A stretch of 5,359 nucleotides of DNA, taken from assembly GCA_045641605.1 (NCBI GenBank), contig JAZUHG010000021.1:1-5359 (forward strand), read 5' to 3'. A program made the translations under genes and the position numbers. Source of the DNA: Equivita sp045641605. GTDB lineage: Bacteria > Actinomycetota > Coriobacteriia > Coriobacteriales > Eggerthellaceae. Numbering within the stretch: position 1 is the stretch's first letter; each line of letters begins with the position of its first letter. The notes beneath the pieces were generated by a model, which made no database searches, had not been told where the DNA came from, and saw only the letters and a list, made by a program, of their open reading frames with translations. This document shows positions 4,343-5,359 of this stretch, one piece after another.

Positions 4343-5359
4343 ATGGATAAGAATCTTGAGCCGTTATTTACCCCGTGGAAAATTGGTAATTTAGAAATCA
4401 AGAATAGGTTTGTCCTAACTTCTATGGGCGGAACCAATTTGTTGGGATGGATGGAGAAGCATCACTTCGATGAAATTGGGTCTCACTTTATTATGGAAGT
4501 TGCTAAGAACAATTGTGGTCTTTGCCTTCCTGGATGTCAACCAGTTTATAACCCAATGTTTGGTCAATGGCTTTATAAGAACAAAAAGATGTACAAAGAC
4601 TTGGCTAAGTGGATGCCGGAATTTCACAAAACAGGTTCAAAATTATTTATCCAATTAACTGCAGGTTTTGGACGTTCATTTACAATCAGCGAAATGATGG
4701 AGAAGCTCTACACTAATCCATTTTTACGTGTCGTTTCAAAACCATTTATGAATTTGGACAAAATTACAGCGACTGCTAGTCCTACTCCAAATAGATGGTC
4801 TGATAAAGTTCCTTCACGTGCGTTAACCGTTGACGAGATTCATGAGTATGTAGATGCCTTTGCAAAAACCGCAAAACTTATTCAAGAAGCAGGTGTTGAT
4901 GGCGTTGAAATTCATGCTGTTCACGAAGGATATCTGCTCGACCAGTTTACACTTGGGTATGTAAATAGCAGAACTGATGAATACGGTGGAAGTTTTGAGA
5001 ATAGATATCGATTTGCTGTCGAAATTGTCCAAGCCATCAAGAAGGCATGCGGTAAGGACTTCCCAGTATCTCTTCGTTATTCTGCAATTTCGAAGACTAA
5101 GGACTTCCGTAAGGGTGCTCTTCCTGGCGAAGACTATAAAGAAGTAGGCCGTGATTTGAAAGAGTCCGAAAAGGCTATTAAATATTTATCTGATGCAGGA
5201 TACGATATGTTTAACTGCGACAATGGTACATATGATGCTTGGTATTGGGCTCATCCACCAATTTATATGCCTGAAAATTGTAATCTAGAAGATGTTGAAC
5301 ATATTAAGAAATTTGTAGATATTCCAGTTGTATGCGCAGGAAGACTTGATCCTGCAGTT
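4343..5359 (+). CDS. Old-yellow-enzyme-type NADH:flavin oxidoreductase, N-terminal part (3' truncated by window)
   Basis: 339 codons are open to the window edge with no stop. The sequence is an FMN-binding TIM barrel of the old yellow enzyme / 2-enoate reductase family, which reduces activated C=C bonds using NAD(P)H. Visible elements are LFTPWKIGNLEIKNRFVLTSMGGTN (8-32, first strand and FMN contact region), KLFIQLTAGFGR (100-111, with the FMN-contact Gln as Q104), ALTVDEIHEYVDAFAKTAK (160-178), and EIHAVHEGYLLDQF (189-202, substrate and catalytic His/Tyr region). These are followed by NSRTDEYGGSFENRYRF (208-224), VSLRYSA (242-248) and PVVCAGRLDP (328-337, start of the phosphate-binding region). 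Only the barrel is visible. Whether an Fe-S and FAD/NAD half follows, as in 2,4-dienoyl-CoA and 2-enoate reductases of about 640-670 residues, cannot be seen. The ATG at 4343 follows GAAAGGAAAA (4331-4340). Substrate is unknown. It has its own promoter, separate from the ribosomal operon. Confidence 0.92.
   Translation, partial: MDKNLEPLFTPWKIGNLEIKNRFVLTSMGGTNLLGWMEKHHFDEIGSHFIMEVAKNNCGLCLPGCQPVYNPMFGQWLYKNKKMYKDLAKWMPEFHKTGSKLFIQLTAGFGRSFTISEMMEKLYTNPFLRVVSKPFMNLDKITATASPTPNRWSDKVPSRALTVDEIHEYVDAFAKTAKLIQEAGVDGVEIHAVHEGYLLDQFTLGYVNSRTDEYGGSFENRYRFAVEIVQAIKKACGKDFPVSLRYSAISKTKDFRKGALPGEDYKEVGRDLKESEKAIKYLSDAGYDMFNCDNGTYDAWYWAHPPIYMPENCNLEDVEHIKKFVDIPVVCAGRLDPAV

Noticed and set aside
4470..4658. 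Plus-strand open frame of 62 codons
   Set aside because: It lies out of frame inside the flavin oxidoreductase, whose frame carries clear family motifs. No ribosome binding site supports it.
4823..5032. Minus-strand open frame of 69 codons
   Set aside because: It is antisense to the most conserved part of the flavoenzyme and has no independent support.

Overview
The window is a co-directional run of translation and transcription housekeeping genes on the + strand, followed by one unrelated metabolic gene that runs off the right edge. The order is rplM (3' end only) - rpsI - infA - rpmJ - rpsM - rpsK - rpsD - rpoA - rplQ - terminator - promoter - flavin oxidoreductase (5' part). Gene gaps inside the block are 5 to 30 bases, every gene has a purine-rich Shine-Dalgarno sequence, and I see no internal terminator. 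It is therefore most likely one polycistronic unit whose promoter lies to the left of the window. No gene-free stretch exceeds about 110 bases, and I see no RNA gene, mobile element or CRISPR array.

The organism is a bacterium with a moderately AT-rich genome (about 40% GC by eye, not computed). rpsD lies between rpsK and rpoA, which is usual in Actinomycetota and Clostridia but not in Bacillus. S4 and L36 are both of the cysteine-bearing, zinc-binding type. S9 and L17 both carry long low-complexity extensions, and extensions of these two proteins also occur in actinobacteria. From remembered sequence style (the S13 N-terminus, the S9 C-terminus, IF-1, and a HAVHEGYLLDQF-type flavoenzyme) I lean towards a low-GC member of Coriobacteriia, with Clostridia as the alternative. 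This is an inference that was not tested by any search.

By region: 1-630 holds the end of L13 and an S9 with a 44-residue Lys/Ala/Thr-rich N-terminal extension. 657-2451 holds IF-1 (TTG start), L36, S13, S11 and S4. 2482-3504 encodes the RNA polymerase alpha subunit, with an intact C-terminal DNA-binding domain and about 25 extra residues in the N-terminal domain. 3530-4231 encodes L17, whose C-terminal half is a Lys/Glu/Pro-rich tail of about 113 residues. 4232-4342 contains a strong intrinsic terminator, an extended -10 promoter that abuts it, and two overlapping dyads that could be an operator or leader hairpin. 4343-5359 is the first 339 codons of an old-yellow-enzyme-type NADH:flavin oxidoreductase.

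Functionally, the block co-produces small-subunit proteins (S4, S9, S11, S13), large-subunit proteins (L13, L17, L36), initiation factor IF-1 and RNA polymerase alpha, tying ribosome assembly to transcription capacity. The flavoenzyme appears to be a separate transcription unit. I found no convincing new multi-gene system here. The points worth a second look are the unusual extensions and insertion in core proteins, the gene order, and the putative control region of the flavoenzyme.
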